A DNA stretch of 64,000 bases. Origin: JBNJFY01 sp051747265. Lineage in GTDB: Bacteria > Bacteroidota > Rhodothermia > Balneolales > Balneolaceae. Each line of letters starts with the position of its first letter. Position 1 is the first letter of the stretch. The notes below the pieces were generated by a model. The model saw only the letters and a program-made list of their open reading frames with translations. It was not told the origin of the DNA and did not search any database. Positions 1 through 9,308 of this stretch are shown one piece after another. Location: the NCBI GenBank assembly GCA_051747265.1, contig JBNJFY010000001.1, positions 992,001-1,056,000 of the forward strand, written 5' to 3'. Made by a program: the position numbers and the translations under genes.

Positions 1-1311
1 GGGTTTGAAGTCGGTCGACTAAAAACCGGCACCCCTCCCCGTGTGGATGGTCGCAGTATCGATCTGGAATCCCTGGAAGTACAACATGGTGAAGATAATG
101 CCAGTCCCTTCTCCTACATGACCGACGAACTTCCTAGCAGAGATGAACAACTTACCTGTTGGATTTCCTATACGGACCATGATGTTCATGATACCTTGCG
201 CACCGGCTTCGATCGAAGTCCTATGTTCAATGGTCGCATACAATCTGTTGGTCCGCGCTATTGCCCGAGCATTGAGGATAAAATTGATCGCTTTTCGGAT
301 AAGGACAAACACCAATTATTCATAGAACCCGAAGGCTGGAATACCTACGAAATGTATATCAATGGGTTTTCCACATCCCTTCCAGAAGACGTGCAGTACA
401 AGGCACTTCGGCAGATCAAGGGTTTTGAAAATGCCATCATGCTCCGCCCCGGTTATGCAATTGAATACGATTATTTCCCACCCTATCAGGTCAAACGCAG
501 CCTGGAAACCAAAATCGTGTATGGTTTATTTTTCGCCGGACAAATTAATGGCACTACGGGATATGAAGAAGCCGGATGCCAGGGACTGATTGCTGGCATC
601 AATGCCGCTCGCAAAGCACTTGGCGATGAACCGTTTATCCTGAAACGCTCCGAAGCATATATCGGTGTGCTCATTGATGACTTGATCAATAAAGGCACCG
701 AAGAACCGTATCGCATGTTCACCTCACGCGCCGAACATCGCATTTTATTACGTCAGGATAATGCTGATTTACGCTTAACCGAACTAGGTCGTTCTATTGG
801 CATGGTCGATGATGAACGTTACGGCCGTTATATGACCAAGAAACAACAAATTGACCAACTCCATGATCTCGTTCAGAGCTACACGGTGCGACCTGATCAG
901 ATGGACCCCATGCTGGAAAAACAAGGAACCAGCACCCTAAAACAACCAGTCAAAGCACACACTCTCATCCCCCGCCCTCAATTATCCATCTATGATATTA
1001 TTAATGCGGATCCCGAACTCAACGAGAAAGCATACCAAATCTCCGATAACCCAGACGTATTCGATCAGGTTGAGATCCAGATAAAATATGCGGGATATAT
1101 TGAACGCGAGTTCAAGATGGTTGAAGAGATGAAAGAACGGGAAGACATGACCATTCCCGAAAACATCAAATACGAAAGTCTTCAAAGCCTTTCTTCCGAA
1201 GGGATGCAAAAATTAACTCGGATCAAACCCGAAACCATTGGGCAAGCCAGTCGCATCAGCGGGGTATCGGCTAGCGACATTGCTGTCCTGATGGTATACC
1301 TTAAGAACTAA
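1..1311 (+). CDS. mnmG: MnmG (GidA), tRNA uridine-34 carboxymethylaminomethyl modification enzyme, 5' truncated
   Basis: The reading frame is open from base 1, so the true start lies before the window; an internal Met at 43 is not the start. MnmG with MnmE uses FAD to install the cmnm group on wobble U34 of certain tRNAs. The visible 436 residues begin in the conserved GFEVGRLKTGTPPR segment. They continue through the GQINGTTGYEEAGCQGL and EPYRMFTSRAEHRLLL-like segments into the helical C-terminal domain (IKYAGYIERE, ISGVSASDIAVLMVYL). The N-terminal FAD-binding motif is outside the window. A parS site begins 1 base after the stop, and rsmG follows, the usual gid gene order. Confidence 0.97.
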   Translation, partial: GFEVGRLKTGTPPRVDGRSIDLESLEVQHGEDNASPFSYMTDELPSRDEQLTCWISYTDHDVHDTLRTGFDRSPMFNGRIQSVGPRYCPSIEDKIDRFSDKDKHQLFIEPEGWNTYEMYINGFSTSLPEDVQYKALRQIKGFENAIMLRPGYAIEYDYFPPYQVKRSLETKIVYGLFFAGQINGTTGYEEAGCQGLIAGINAARKALGDEPFILKRSEAYIGVLIDDLINKGTEEPYRMFTSRAEHRILLRQDNADLRLTELGRSIGMVDDERYGRYMTKKQQIDQLHDLVQSYTVRPDQMDPMLEKQGTSTLKQPVKAHTLIPRPQLSIYDIINADPELNEKAYQISDNPDVFDQVEIQIKYAGYIEREFKMVEEMKEREDMTIPENIKYESLQSLSSEGMQKLTRIKPETIGQASRISGVSASDIAVLMVYLKN

Positions 1312-1327
1312 TGTTTCACGTGAAACA
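1312..1327. promoter_or_regulatory. parS centromere-like site 1
   Basis: The sequence TGTTTCACGTGAAACA is a perfect 16-bp palindrome and matches the bacterial parS consensus bound by ParB. It starts right after the mnmG stop codon. A second identical copy lies 46 bases downstream. Such sites cluster near oriC, which fits the neighbouring mnmG-rsmG and gyr genes. Confidence 0.9.
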
Positions 1328-1337
1328 CTAATGAGTT

Positions 1338-2006
1338 ATGAATGTTGAGACCAAAAATGTTTCACGTGAAACACATGAACAGGTGGCATCACTGTACACA
1401 AACCATGAAAAGCAGCTTGTTCAATATTGCGACCAGCTACTATGGTGGAACCAGCGAGTTAATTTAATAAGTCGCTCCATCAATCGTACCGAGCTTTTAG
1501 AACATATCAAGCATTGCCTCTATCCTATTGCACTTGAACTTTTAGACGTGGATACCAGAATTGTAGATAGTGGAACCGGCGGCGGACTGCCCGGCATCCC
1601 CCTGGCTATTGCCCGCCCTGACCAGCCGGTCCTTTTAAATGATATTGTTCAAAAGAAACTCTTCGCTGCTCAACAGATAGCCAGAAAACTGAAACTGGAC
1701 CATATTGATACCGCCCACTGCTCCCTATCAGAGCTTGATATCCACGAAAAAGATATGCTCATCTCCAAGCATGCCTTTAAGATACCTGATCTCCTAAATC
1801 ATATTTCCGCTACCCGGCCATCAAAAATTATCCTGTACAAAGGAGAAGACTGGAAGTCGGAAATAGAAACAGTTGAGGATGGATTCATTTCGAGATTACG
1901 CTCATTTAAACTTGACAGCAACACAACAAACTCGTTTTATCAGGGGAAAGTGATACTTGAACTGAACCTAACCCCTGCCCATGAACAGCGCAGAACGTCG
2001 CCTTAA
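1338..2006 (+). CDS. rsmG: RsmG (GidB), 16S rRNA 7-methylguanosine methyltransferase
   Basis: The enzyme methylates N7 of G527 of 16S rRNA using SAM. The SAM-binding motif VDSGTGGGLPGIPLAIARP is present at about residues 76-94, and the LLWWNQRVNLIS segment upstream is typical of the family. At 222 residues the length is normal. The N-terminal NVSRET peptide is encoded by a parS site, which supports the Met at 1338 as start. The last 26 bases overlap the next gene, so the two are probably co-transcribed. Loss of rsmG is known in other bacteria to give low-level streptomycin resistance. Confidence 0.95.
   Translation: MNVETKNVSRETHEQVASLYTNHEKQLVQYCDQLLWWNQRVNLISRSINRTELLEHIKHCLYPIALELLDVDTRIVDSGTGGGLPGIPLAIARPDQPVLLNDIVQKKLFAAQQIARKLKLDHIDTAHCSLSELDIHEKDMLISKHAFKIPDLLNHISATRPSKIILYKGEDWKSEIETVEDGFISRLRSFKLDSNTTNSFYQGKVILELNLTPAHEQRRTSP
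1358..1373. promoter_or_regulatory. parS centromere-like site 2, inside the rsmG coding sequence
   Basis: A second perfect TGTTTCACGTGAAACA palindrome lies within codons 7-12 of rsmG, where it encodes the NVSRET peptide. ParB loaded here would be expected to spread over the flanking genes. The site is a strong landmark of an origin-proximal region. Confidence 0.9.
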
Positions 2007-2919
2007 ACTAATACTGCTCCTCCAATCCAGTTCACATGATCGTCGCACCGCTCAAGATTTAGCCGATTATTTTGGCGTAAGTCGCCGAACGATTTTTCGG
2101 GATCTCGAGAAATTACAAAAAAGTGGTGTGCCCTATACCTGGGATGAATTTCGTGGATATCATATCCAACGGGGTTCCAAACTCCCCCCTTTTATGTTTA
2201 CGGAACGTGAAGTGGCCACTATTCTGGTGGGGCTTTCTTTTGTCGAGTCGCAAGTAGATCAGACTATGGTAGATGATGCCAAGTCGGTGGGGCTAAAAAT
2301 AAAAAATACGATTCCCGGCGAACTTCGGGATTTAATGAGCAGTCTGGACGAACGACTCATTGTGGATCCCTATCAAGCTTTTGGTAGTGAGAAAAAAGAT
2401 GGGGGAAACTGGTACCTGATCAATGAAGCAATTGCCAAGCGCAAAACTCTAGCTTTTGACTACACCAACAAGGGCGATCAACAATCGGCCCGGCGAAAAG
2501 TGGATCCTCATTTTTTGGTTTATTTTCGTGATCATTGGAATGTGATCGCTTGGTGCCACGATCGGAGTGATTTTCGCATGTTTACCATCGATCGGATAGA
2601 AAATCTGAACATGAGCGATAAAATTTTTGCTCCCCATAAGGATATCGACGTAGAGGGCCTTATTTTTGATTCTGACGAGTCCGATCAGCTGATAATAGTA
2701 GAGGTCGACATGTCGCGAGATCGGCGCTTCAGAAGCAACCTGCCGGCTAAAATATTTAGGCGTTCAGAACAAATATCGGTGGTACGGTACGAATTTCACT
2801 TCGACAATTTGGATTTTATCAACGAATGGTTAATGCAGTTTGGTGACGGTTTAACCGTAATTGAACCTCAAAGTTTGATTTCTAAACGAAATGAATTGTT
2901 AAGAAAAATGATGCAATAA
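1981..2919 (+). CDS. WYL-domain transcriptional regulator (HTH_11 type)
   Basis: The N-terminus (about residues 1-65) is a winged HTH of the HTH_11/DeoR-like type, with DRRTAQDLADYFGVSRRTIF and DLEKLQKSGVPY. The C-terminal half carries a WYL-like sensor region (KVDPHFLVYFRDHWNVIAWC, then FRMFTIDRI), the layout of YafY/PafC regulators that bind ligands or nucleic acid. The start overlaps the rsmG end by 26 bases, suggesting translational coupling. In many bacteria this position is occupied by parA-parB. The regulated genes are unknown. Confidence 0.88.
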   Translation: MNSAERRLKLILLLQSSSHDRRTAQDLADYFGVSRRTIFRDLEKLQKSGVPYTWDEFRGYHIQRGSKLPPFMFTEREVATILVGLSFVESQVDQTMVDDAKSVGLKIKNTIPGELRDLMSSLDERLIVDPYQAFGSEKKDGGNWYLINEAIAKRKTLAFDYTNKGDQQSARRKVDPHFLVYFRDHWNVIAWCHDRSDFRMFTIDRIENLNMSDKIFAPHKDIDVEGLIFDSDESDQLIIVEVDMSRDRRFRSNLPAKIFRRSEQISVVRYEFHFDNLDFINEWLMQFGDGLTVIEPQSLISKRNELLRKMMQ

Positions 2920-3479
2920 TTATTGATGCCCGGTTAACCAATAAATTTAGTCCTCACATACAATTCACAAATTATTTATCTCGAGGGGATCAACTTTATG
3001 TCCCTGCCCACGCCGCTTACCTGATATGCAATTATTTCGTGAATAGCCACTGTCCCATTTGGAGATGTTCACACTCCGCTGCGTCCCGTACAAATGACAG
3101 TAGAGAATTATGAATTTGAATTAGCCATCCTCCATTTTGTTGATTCTAAAAAGCTGGCTGATATGTCGGGTGATAGTGAACGCAGATTTGCCAGGTATAA
3201 TGGCACTTGAAGATATTCTATAGTATCCTATTCGACTCTTTAAGACAGGCGTGGTTACTGAATAGCTGAAAGCAAATTCAATGTTAGCCAAACTCAGCTT
3301 CCTGACCTAAAACTGACCACCAACTATTGCTAGAGGATATAAATTGAATGAGCAATGAGGTTTTAACCTCAGGTAAAATTGGAACCGATTTTAAAACAAA
3401 GTAATCTATCTTTGTGTCACTACGGGGAGCAGGAGCTCCCTTTGGGCATAACCGGTCGGAGCCCGGTAATGAGAGTTAA

Positions 3480-3526
3480 TATGTGACCCGGGGCTAACTG
3501 ATCCTCAGCCGGCCCCGGGTCACATA
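3480..3526. repeat. 15-bp perfect inverted repeat (hairpin)
   Basis: TATGTGACCCGGGGC at 3480-3494 is the exact reverse complement of 3512-3526, with a 17-base loop. No T-run follows on either strand, so a simple intrinsic terminator is unlikely. It could be a protein-binding palindrome or an RNA hairpin. Confidence 0.6.
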
Positions 3527-3838
3527 ATAGTATACTTGGTTGAACCTTCTACACTTACGCAGGGTTGGGACTCCCAGAGATCCTACAGATCTACCGGGTA
3601 TTCTGTAGAGATAAAAATAAGTTCTAGGTAAGCTTTGCTCAGCTTCACCCATAAGGCGAACTAACAACTATTTCCAAGTGGGGATAGATTGGACGAGCCG
3701 CGGGGTTTTAACCTCCGGCGAAAGAAAGGGAGACCTATCGATCATCTTGGTACCCAAGCTTTGCCCAGCCAGGGGAAGCGGGAGCTCCCATCCCGTAATA
3801 CCAATTGTAGTTCTGTAATGAGATAAAATGATGCAGCA

Positions 3839-3872
3839 ATAAAAAAGGGATCGGCAGCGCCGATCCCTTTAA
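3839..3872 (-). terminator. Intrinsic terminator of gyrA
   Basis: A 12-bp stem (AAAGGGATCGGC at 3844-3855 pairing with 3859-3870) with a 3-base loop is followed on the minus strand by a run of T. It begins about 28 bases after the gyrA stop codon. Confidence 0.85.
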
Positions 3873-3897
3873 GGCGTAGTATTATGTGTGTGGAGAA

Positions 3898-6360
3898 TTA
3901 ATCAACCACGGCTGCGTCATCTTCTTCGTTTACCACTCGAGTAATGGCAGCTATTTTACTGTCGCCATCCAATCGCATGATACGAACACCTTGCGTGTTG
4001 CGTCCCATGGTACGGATGCCTTTGCATTGCATACGAATGACTTTTCCGTCGTTGGTAATGACCATCAGGTCATCGGCATCCGATACCCATTTTAGCGCAA
4101 TCAAGTTACCGGTTTTGGGAGTTACTTTTAAGGTTATAACTCCTTTACCGCCTCGACTTTGCTCTCGGTAATCTTCAACATAAGATCGTTTCCCATACCC
4201 ATTTTCGGAAATCGCTAATACCGTAGCTTCATGAGTATTTTTAATTACGACCATGTCTACCAGTTCATTATCATCGCCCAGTTTCATGCCGATGACACCA
4301 GAAGTGTTCCGCCCCATTTCCCGGGCTTCCTCTTCATGGAATCGGATGGCTCGCCCATTCTTATTGGCAAGTAAGACTGTGCTGTCCCCATCGGTAAGCG
4401 CAGCCTCAAGCAGCTCATCATCGTCACCAATATTGATTCCAATGATACCGTCTACTCGTGGGCGACTGTAAGCTTCCAGCGAAGTTTTCTTCACTTTGCC
4501 ATTCTTGGTAGCCATGATAATGGAGTGGTTGTTAATATACTCCTCATCATCCAGGGTTTTTACCGGTACAAAGGTTTTAATCTGATCGTCCTTATCAATA
4601 TTGATAAGATTGACAATGGCTCGGCCCCTGGCCAGACGTGAACCTTCCGGAATTTCGTACACCTTCAACCAATAACACTGTCCCTTCTCAGTGAAAAAGA
4701 GTATGTAGTTGTGGTTGGTGGCCACGAACAGATGTTCTACGTATTCCTCATCTTTCGTAGTGGTACCTTTCATACCCTTGCCACCACGTTTTTGGCGACG
4801 ATAACCGCTTACCGGCATTCGCTTAATGAAGCCTTTATTGGAAATGGTAACCACCACATCCTCATCGGCAATCATATCTTCGATATTGAAATCTTCCGCG
4901 GAATAGACGATCTCCGTACGACGTTCATCACCATAGCGATTCTTAAGGTCCATCAACTCTTCCTTAATAATCTCATTCTGACGCGAACGGTTGGATAAGA
5001 TACCTCGGAAATCACGAATCTTATCAGCGATGTCACGATATTCACTGTCGATCTTATCTCGTTCCAAACCGGTCAATTTCTGAAGACGCATGTCCAGAAT
5101 TGCTTTGGCCTGAATATCAGTCAACGCAAATTTACGTCGCAACGCCGTATTCGCTTCCTTAACACTGTCCGAAGCACGGATAGTGGCAATAACCTCATCC
5201 AGATTATCCAGCGCAATTTTGAGGCCTTCCAGAATATGGGCCCGGGACTCCGCTTGCTCCAGATCATAAATGGTACGACGAACGATCACCTCTACACGGT
5301 GATCAACAAATCGTCGAATCAACTCTTTGAGCGCCATTACTTTGGGACGCCCTTTAACCAGAGCCAGATTAATAATACCAAAGGTGGTCTGCATTCGGGT
5401 GTAGTTGTACAACTGATTAAGTACAACACCAGTATTAGCACCACGCTTTAGAATAATCACCACCCGAATACCTTCTCGATCCGATTCATCACGAACCTCA
5501 GAGATATCGTCGATCTTATCATTCTGTACCAGCTTAACAATCTTCTTGATCAGCTTAGCTTTGTTAACCTGGTAAGGCAGTTCGGTGACCACAATTTGTT
5601 CACGATTACCCCGCAATTCCTCGGTAATGGCACGAGCCCGAAGAGTGACCTTTCCACGGCCCGTCTCATAAGCATTTTTGACACCATCATACCCATAAAT
5701 AATACCTCCAGTAGGGAAATCCGGCGCGGTAATGTGCTCCATCAACTCCGAAATCTCAATATCTTCGTTATCGATATACGCACAAATACCATCCACGACC
5801 TCATCCAAATTATGGGGGGCCATATTGGTAGCCATACCCACCGCAATACCCGATGATCCGTTGATTAACAGATTGGGCAGCATGGCAGGTAGTACCGTAG
5901 GCTCCTGCAAGGTATCGTCAAAATTGTCCTGATAATCGATGGTATTTTTGTTGATATCACTCAACATCTCCTCGGCAATGCGCTGCATACGGACCTCCGT
6001 ATATCGCATAGCCGCAGCAGAGTCCCCATCTATGGAACCGAAGTTACCCTGCCCATCAACCAGCGGGTAGCGAAGGGAGAAATCCTGTACCATTCGAACA
6101 ATGGTATCATATACGGCCGAGTCCCCATGTGGGTGATACTTACCCAGAACCTCACCAACAATACGAGCACTCTTTTTATAATTGCGATTGTGCAACATGC
6201 CCAGCTCACTCATACCATATAGAACACGGCGGTGAACCGGTTTTAACCCATCACGCACATCAGGCAGCGCCCGGGATACAATCACAGACATCGAATAGTC
6301 GATGTATGATGATTGCATTTCATCTTCAATCGTAATCTTTACAATCTTTTCTCTAGACAT
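3898..6360 (-). CDS. gyrA: DNA gyrase subunit A
   Basis: GyrA forms the breakage-reunion half of the A2B2 gyrase that introduces negative supercoils. The quinolone-resistance region GKYHPHGDSAVYDTIVRM has wild-type Ser and Asp at the resistance positions. The catalytic Tyr lies in AAAMRYTEVRM at about residue 121. A GyrA-box variant (QKRGGKG) begins the C-terminal beta-pinwheel, which marks gyrase rather than topoisomerase IV. The length of 820 residues is normal. It is separated by 71 bases from gyrB upstream and probably co-transcribed with it; a strong terminator follows. Confidence 0.97.
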   Translation of the reverse strand: MSREKIVKITIEDEMQSSYIDYSMSVIVSRALPDVRDGLKPVHRRVLYGMSELGMLHNRNYKKSARIVGEVLGKYHPHGDSAVYDTIVRMVQDFSLRYPLVDGQGNFGSIDGDSAAAMRYTEVRMQRIAEEMLSDINKNTIDYQDNFDDTLQEPTVLPAMLPNLLINGSSGIAVGMATNMAPHNLDEVVDGICAYIDNEDIEISELMEHITAPDFPTGGIIYGYDGVKNAYETGRGKVTLRARAITEELRGNREQIVVTELPYQVNKAKLIKKIVKLVQNDKIDDISEVRDESDREGIRVVIILKRGANTGVVLNQLYNYTRMQTTFGIINLALVKGRPKVMALKELIRRFVDHRVEVIVRRTIYDLEQAESRAHILEGLKIALDNLDEVIATIRASDSVKEANTALRRKFALTDIQAKAILDMRLQKLTGLERDKIDSEYRDIADKIRDFRGILSNRSRQNEIIKEELMDLKNRYGDERRTEIVYSAEDFNIEDMIADEDVVVTISNKGFIKRMPVSGYRRQKRGGKGMKGTTTKDEEYVEHLFVATNHNYILFFTEKGQCYWLKVYEIPEGSRLARGRAIVNLINIDKDDQIKTFVPVKTLDDEEYINNHSIIMATKNGKVKKTSLEAYSRPRVDGIIGINIGDDDELLEAALTDGDSTVLLANKNGRAIRFHEEEAREMGRNTSGVIGMKLGDDNELVDMVVIKNTHEATVLAISENGYGKRSYVEDYREQSRGGKGVITLKVTPKTGNLIALKWVSDADDLMVITNDGKVIRMQCKGIRTMGRNTQGVRIMRLDGDSKIAAITRVVNEEDDAAVVD

Positions 6361-6431
6361 ATCAAATGTTTATTAAACGTTGTCTATCAATAGGTTAAGT
6401 AGTCAGATTATTGAATCCAATGACGCGATAC

Positions 6432-8381
6432 CTAGATATCCAGGTTGGCATATTTGGCATTGCGTTCAATAAATTCGCGGCGGGGTTTTACATCACCACC
6501 CATTAGGACGGAAAAGAGTTTATCCGCGGCAGCGGCACTTTCTACCGTAACCTGCTGTAGCGTTCGTGTTTCCGGATCCATGGTCGTCTCCCAAAGCTGT
6601 TCCGGATTCATTTCACCTAACCCTTTGTATCGGGCCACATCGAATTTGCCACGTTTCTTTTTCAAACGTTTGGTGATTTCGCGACGGGTTTCCTCATCCC
6701 AGGCATATTCAATTTTATCACGCCCGTGGGTAATACGGTAAAGCGGCGGCGTAGCAATATAGATATGCCCGTTTTCGATGAGTGGTTTCATATATCGATA
6801 AAAGAAGGTAAGTAGCAGCGTTCGAATATGAGAGCCATCCACATCCGCGTCAGTCATCACAATAATTTTATGATAACGCAACTTCTCTACATCGAACTCA
6901 TCGGAATGGCCCACACCCGTACCCAAAGCAGTAATCATCGCCTGGATCTCATTATTCTCCAGAATACGATTGATCTTTGCCTTTTCGACATTCAGAATCT
7001 TACCACGTAAAGGCAAAATAGCCTGGAAACTCCGATTACGACCCATCTTAGCGGAACCACCGGCAGAGTCACCCTCCACCAGATAGATTTCACAATGTTC
7101 GGGATCATTGATAGAGCAGTCCGCCAACTTACCGGGCAGCCCACCACTAGACATGGCACTTTTACGCTGGATAAGCTGACGAGCTTTACGGGCCGCTTCA
7201 CGTGCTTCCGCCGCTCGCACCACTTTTTCCAGAATGGCTTTAGCCGTTCGTGGGTTCTGCTCCAGATACTCATTCATCTGCTCATAGAGCGTAATCTCAA
7301 CCGCACTTTGCACCTCTGAGTTACCCAATTTGGTCTTCGTCTGACCTTCAAACTGGGGTTCGGGTACTTTTACCGAAAGTACCGCGGTAATTCCTTCACG
7401 GAAATCATCGCCGGTAACCTTAATCTTACTGTTACTTTTGATGATGTTATTATCCTGCGCGTAACTCTTCAGTGAGCGGGTTAACGCGCGGCGAAAACCC
7501 GAAACATGAGTTCCGCCTTCGTGGGTATTAATATTATTCACATAAGAGTGGACGTTCTCAGAAAAGCCTTTGTTATAAGAAATAGCAAGTTGAACAGGAA
7601 CCTGCTCTACTTCCCCTTCTATATAAATAGGATCATCCATTAATGACTCGCGATTCTCATCGAGATAACGGACGAAATCTTTGACCCCACCTTCAAAATG
7701 GAAGACCTCTTTTAAATACTCATCGCCTTCCTGTTCGCCTTCTTCGCGCTTATCAATAAGCTCAATGGTAATCTCCGGATTTAAAAAGGCAAGCTCGCGC
7801 ATCCGGTCCGCAATAATATTGAACTTAAACTCAGTGGTATCTTTAAAGATAGATGGATCCGGCGTGAAGGAGATCTTTGTACCGGTTTCATCGGTATCGC
7901 CGACCGTCTGGAGTTGTTTGGTGGTTTTACCCTTCTCAAACTCCATCACGTGAATTTTACCATCACGATGTATTTCCGCGGAGAATTTACTAGACAATCC
8001 GTTCACACAACTAACACCAACTCCGTGCAAACCACCGGATACTTTATAGGTGTCTTTGTCGAACTTACCGCCGGCGTGCAATTTAGTAAGCACGACCTCT
8101 ACAGCAGGCAGCCCCACCTTTTCGTGCATATCCACCGGAATACCACGACCATTATCCTGGATGGTCATGGATCCGTCTTCTTCAATAATAACTTTAATGT
8201 GATCGCAATATCCTGCGAGCGCTTCGTCAATGGAATTATCAACCACCTCATTAATAAGGTGATGAAGTCCTCGAGAGCCAACGTCGCCGATATACATAGC
8301 GGGACGCTTTCGAACAGCCTCTAATCCCTCTAGAACCTGAATATTTTTAGCCTGATAATCCGAACCCTGTTGTTTTGCCAT
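6432..8381 (-). CDS. gyrB: DNA gyrase subunit B
   Basis: GyrB supplies the ATPase and TOPRIM domains of gyrase. The GHKL ATP-binding motifs are visible (EVVDNSIDEALAG, IQDNGRGIPVD, GGLHGVGVSCVN). The TOPRIM region has EGDSAGGSAKMGRNRSFQAI and DADVDGSHIRTLLLTFFYRY, and the C-terminus has RYKGLGEMNPEQLWETTMDP. The frame is open upstream to 8456, but MAKQQGSDYQAKNIQVLEGL at 8381 fits the family start, giving 649 residues. No clear Shine-Dalgarno sequence precedes it. The gene is divergent from rpmB. Confidence 0.96.
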   Translation of the reverse strand: MAKQQGSDYQAKNIQVLEGLEAVRKRPAMYIGDVGSRGLHHLINEVVDNSIDEALAGYCDHIKVIIEEDGSMTIQDNGRGIPVDMHEKVGLPAVEVVLTKLHAGGKFDKDTYKVSGGLHGVGVSCVNGLSSKFSAEIHRDGKIHVMEFEKGKTTKQLQTVGDTDETGTKISFTPDPSIFKDTTEFKFNIIADRMRELAFLNPEITIELIDKREEGEQEGDEYLKEVFHFEGGVKDFVRYLDENRESLMDDPIYIEGEVEQVPVQLAISYNKGFSENVHSYVNNINTHEGGTHVSGFRRALTRSLKSYAQDNNIIKSNSKIKVTGDDFREGITAVLSVKVPEPQFEGQTKTKLGNSEVQSAVEITLYEQMNEYLEQNPRTAKAILEKVVRAAEAREAARKARQLIQRKSAMSSGGLPGKLADCSINDPEHCEIYLVEGDSAGGSAKMGRNRSFQAILPLRGKILNVEKAKINRILENNEIQAMITALGTGVGHSDEFDVEKLRYHKIIVMTDADVDGSHIRTLLLTFFYRYMKPLIENGHIYIATPPLYRITHGRDKIEYAWDEETRREITKRLKKKRGKFDVARYKGLGEMNPEQLWETTMDPETRTLQQVTVESAAAADKLFSVLMGGDVKPRREFIERNAKYANLDI

Positions 8382-8680
8382 AAAATCCGAGATGTGACTA
8401 TAATGATTAATTCGTTTTGAGACGCTAGAAAATACCTTATAACAGCGCCATTTCAAAGCTAGTAGGGGTTGATTGTGACCTTGAACGAGTTAAGGCCTGT
8501 ACCCAAAATTTGTATCAAGTAAGGGGAAGGTATTATAAAGCACAAATCTTTTTTGGAAAGCGGTGAATTTTTGGACACTAAATAAGTAGAAATAGATCGT
8601 TGCACTTGTATTTTATAACGCTTATTTTTCCAGTCTATTTCGCAAACACTTAGCACCGAATTATACCCGTACAGACAATC

Positions 8681-8926
8681 ATGGCACGCAAAGATGACAT
8701 TACTGGGAAGCGGCCACAGAATGGCTATCGGTCTTCTCATTCAAACAATAAGACCAAGCACCGCTTCCATCTGAATTTACAGAAAAAACGATTTTACATT
8801 CCTGAAGAAGATCGTTGGGTAACCCTCAAGGTTACCGCAAAGACCTTGCGAACGATCAATAAAAAAGGAATCAGCGCTGTATTGAATAAAGCGCGTAAGA
8901 ACGGAACGCTTCTCAAGGAGGTATAA
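8681..8926 (+). CDS. rpmB: 50S ribosomal protein L28
   Basis: The protein is 81 residues and basic, with the L28 signature MARKDDITGKRPQNGYRSSH followed by RRF-like HRFHLNLQKKRFYIP and the C-terminal VTAKTLRTINKKGI. It is the first gene of an rpmB-rpmG-DUF4295 cluster, with only 2 bases to rpmG. The AAGGAGGT just before the L28 stop probably serves as the Shine-Dalgarno sequence for rpmG. Confidence 0.96.
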   Translation: MARKDDITGKRPQNGYRSSHSNNKTKHRFHLNLQKKRFYIPEEDRWVTLKVTAKTLRTINKKGISAVLNKARKNGTLLKEV

Positions 8927-8928
8927 TA

Positions 8929-9093
8929 ATGGCAAAAGGCAATCGCGTTCAAGTAATTCTGGAGTGCACTGAGAAACCAGGCTCCTCTCGTTATGTAACT
9001 ACCAAGAACCGTCGCAACACTCCCGATCGACTGGAATTGCGCAAGTACAACCCGGTTCTGCGTAAGCATACCATTCATAAAGAAATTAAGTAA
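8929..9093 (+). CDS. rpmG: 50S ribosomal protein L33
   Basis: This 54-residue protein (MAKGNRVQVILECTE, then SRYVTTKNRRNTPDRLELRK and the YNPVLRKHTIHKE end) is a clear L33. It lacks the paired zinc-binding cysteines of the zinc form, having a single Cys. It is preceded by AAGGAGG at a suitable distance, one of the few clear Shine-Dalgarno sequences in the window. Confidence 0.95.
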   Translation: MAKGNRVQVILECTEKPGSSRYVTTKNRRNTPDRLELRKYNPVLRKHTIHKEIK

Positions 9094-9115
9094 CTTTAAA
9101 ACCACGGATTAACCC

Positions 9116-9286
9116 ATGGCTAAGCAACAAGCATTTGGTGAGGAAGCTTTAAAAGCCAAGCAATCTCACCGTAAAATGGCAAAAGTTATCATTTCCACGA
9201 AAAATGACCGTGGAAAGTATTCCTTCCGTGAAAGCATGATCGATCAAGAAGATGTGAAGGAATTCATCTCCCAGAAGACTTCTTAA
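9116..9286 (+). CDS. DUF4295-family small protein
   Basis: This 56-residue basic protein (MAKQQAFGEEALKAKQSHRK, then MAKVIISTKNDRGKYSFRES) resembles the DUF4295 family. In Bacteroidota that family is typically encoded directly after rpmG and is thought to be ribosome-associated. It follows rpmG by 22 bases and ends just before a strong terminator. The family assignment rests on context and on the KVI-s-K-GxYxF-E pattern. The molecular role is not known. Confidence 0.8.
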   Translation: MAKQQAFGEEALKAKQSHRKMAKVIISTKNDRGKYSFRESMIDQEDVKEFISQKTS

Positions 9287-9308
9287 GTCTACGTCTTTAC
9301 GGGTTTAC

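Larger units (their letters stand above)
2920..3897. other. Gene-free interval of ~980 bp with hairpins and a degenerate internal duplication
   Basis: No open frame of convincing length or similarity is present on either strand. A 15-bp perfect inverted repeat sits at 3480-3526. Two loosely related modules at about 3345-3475 and 3685-3815 share a GGTTTTAACCTC core followed by a GGAGCTCCC palindrome. The gyrA terminator ends the interval. It may hold a decayed mobile element or an unrecognised RNA; nothing decides between them. Confidence 0.5.

Noticed and set aside
2920..3897. oriC in the gap next to gyrA
   Set aside because: No cluster of DnaA boxes (TTATNCACA) and no AT-rich unwinding element were seen. 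The parS sites only indicate proximity to an origin.
7914..8324. 136-residue open frame antisense to gyrB
   Set aside because: It mirrors the gyrB ATPase domain and has no recognisable motif or start context of its own.
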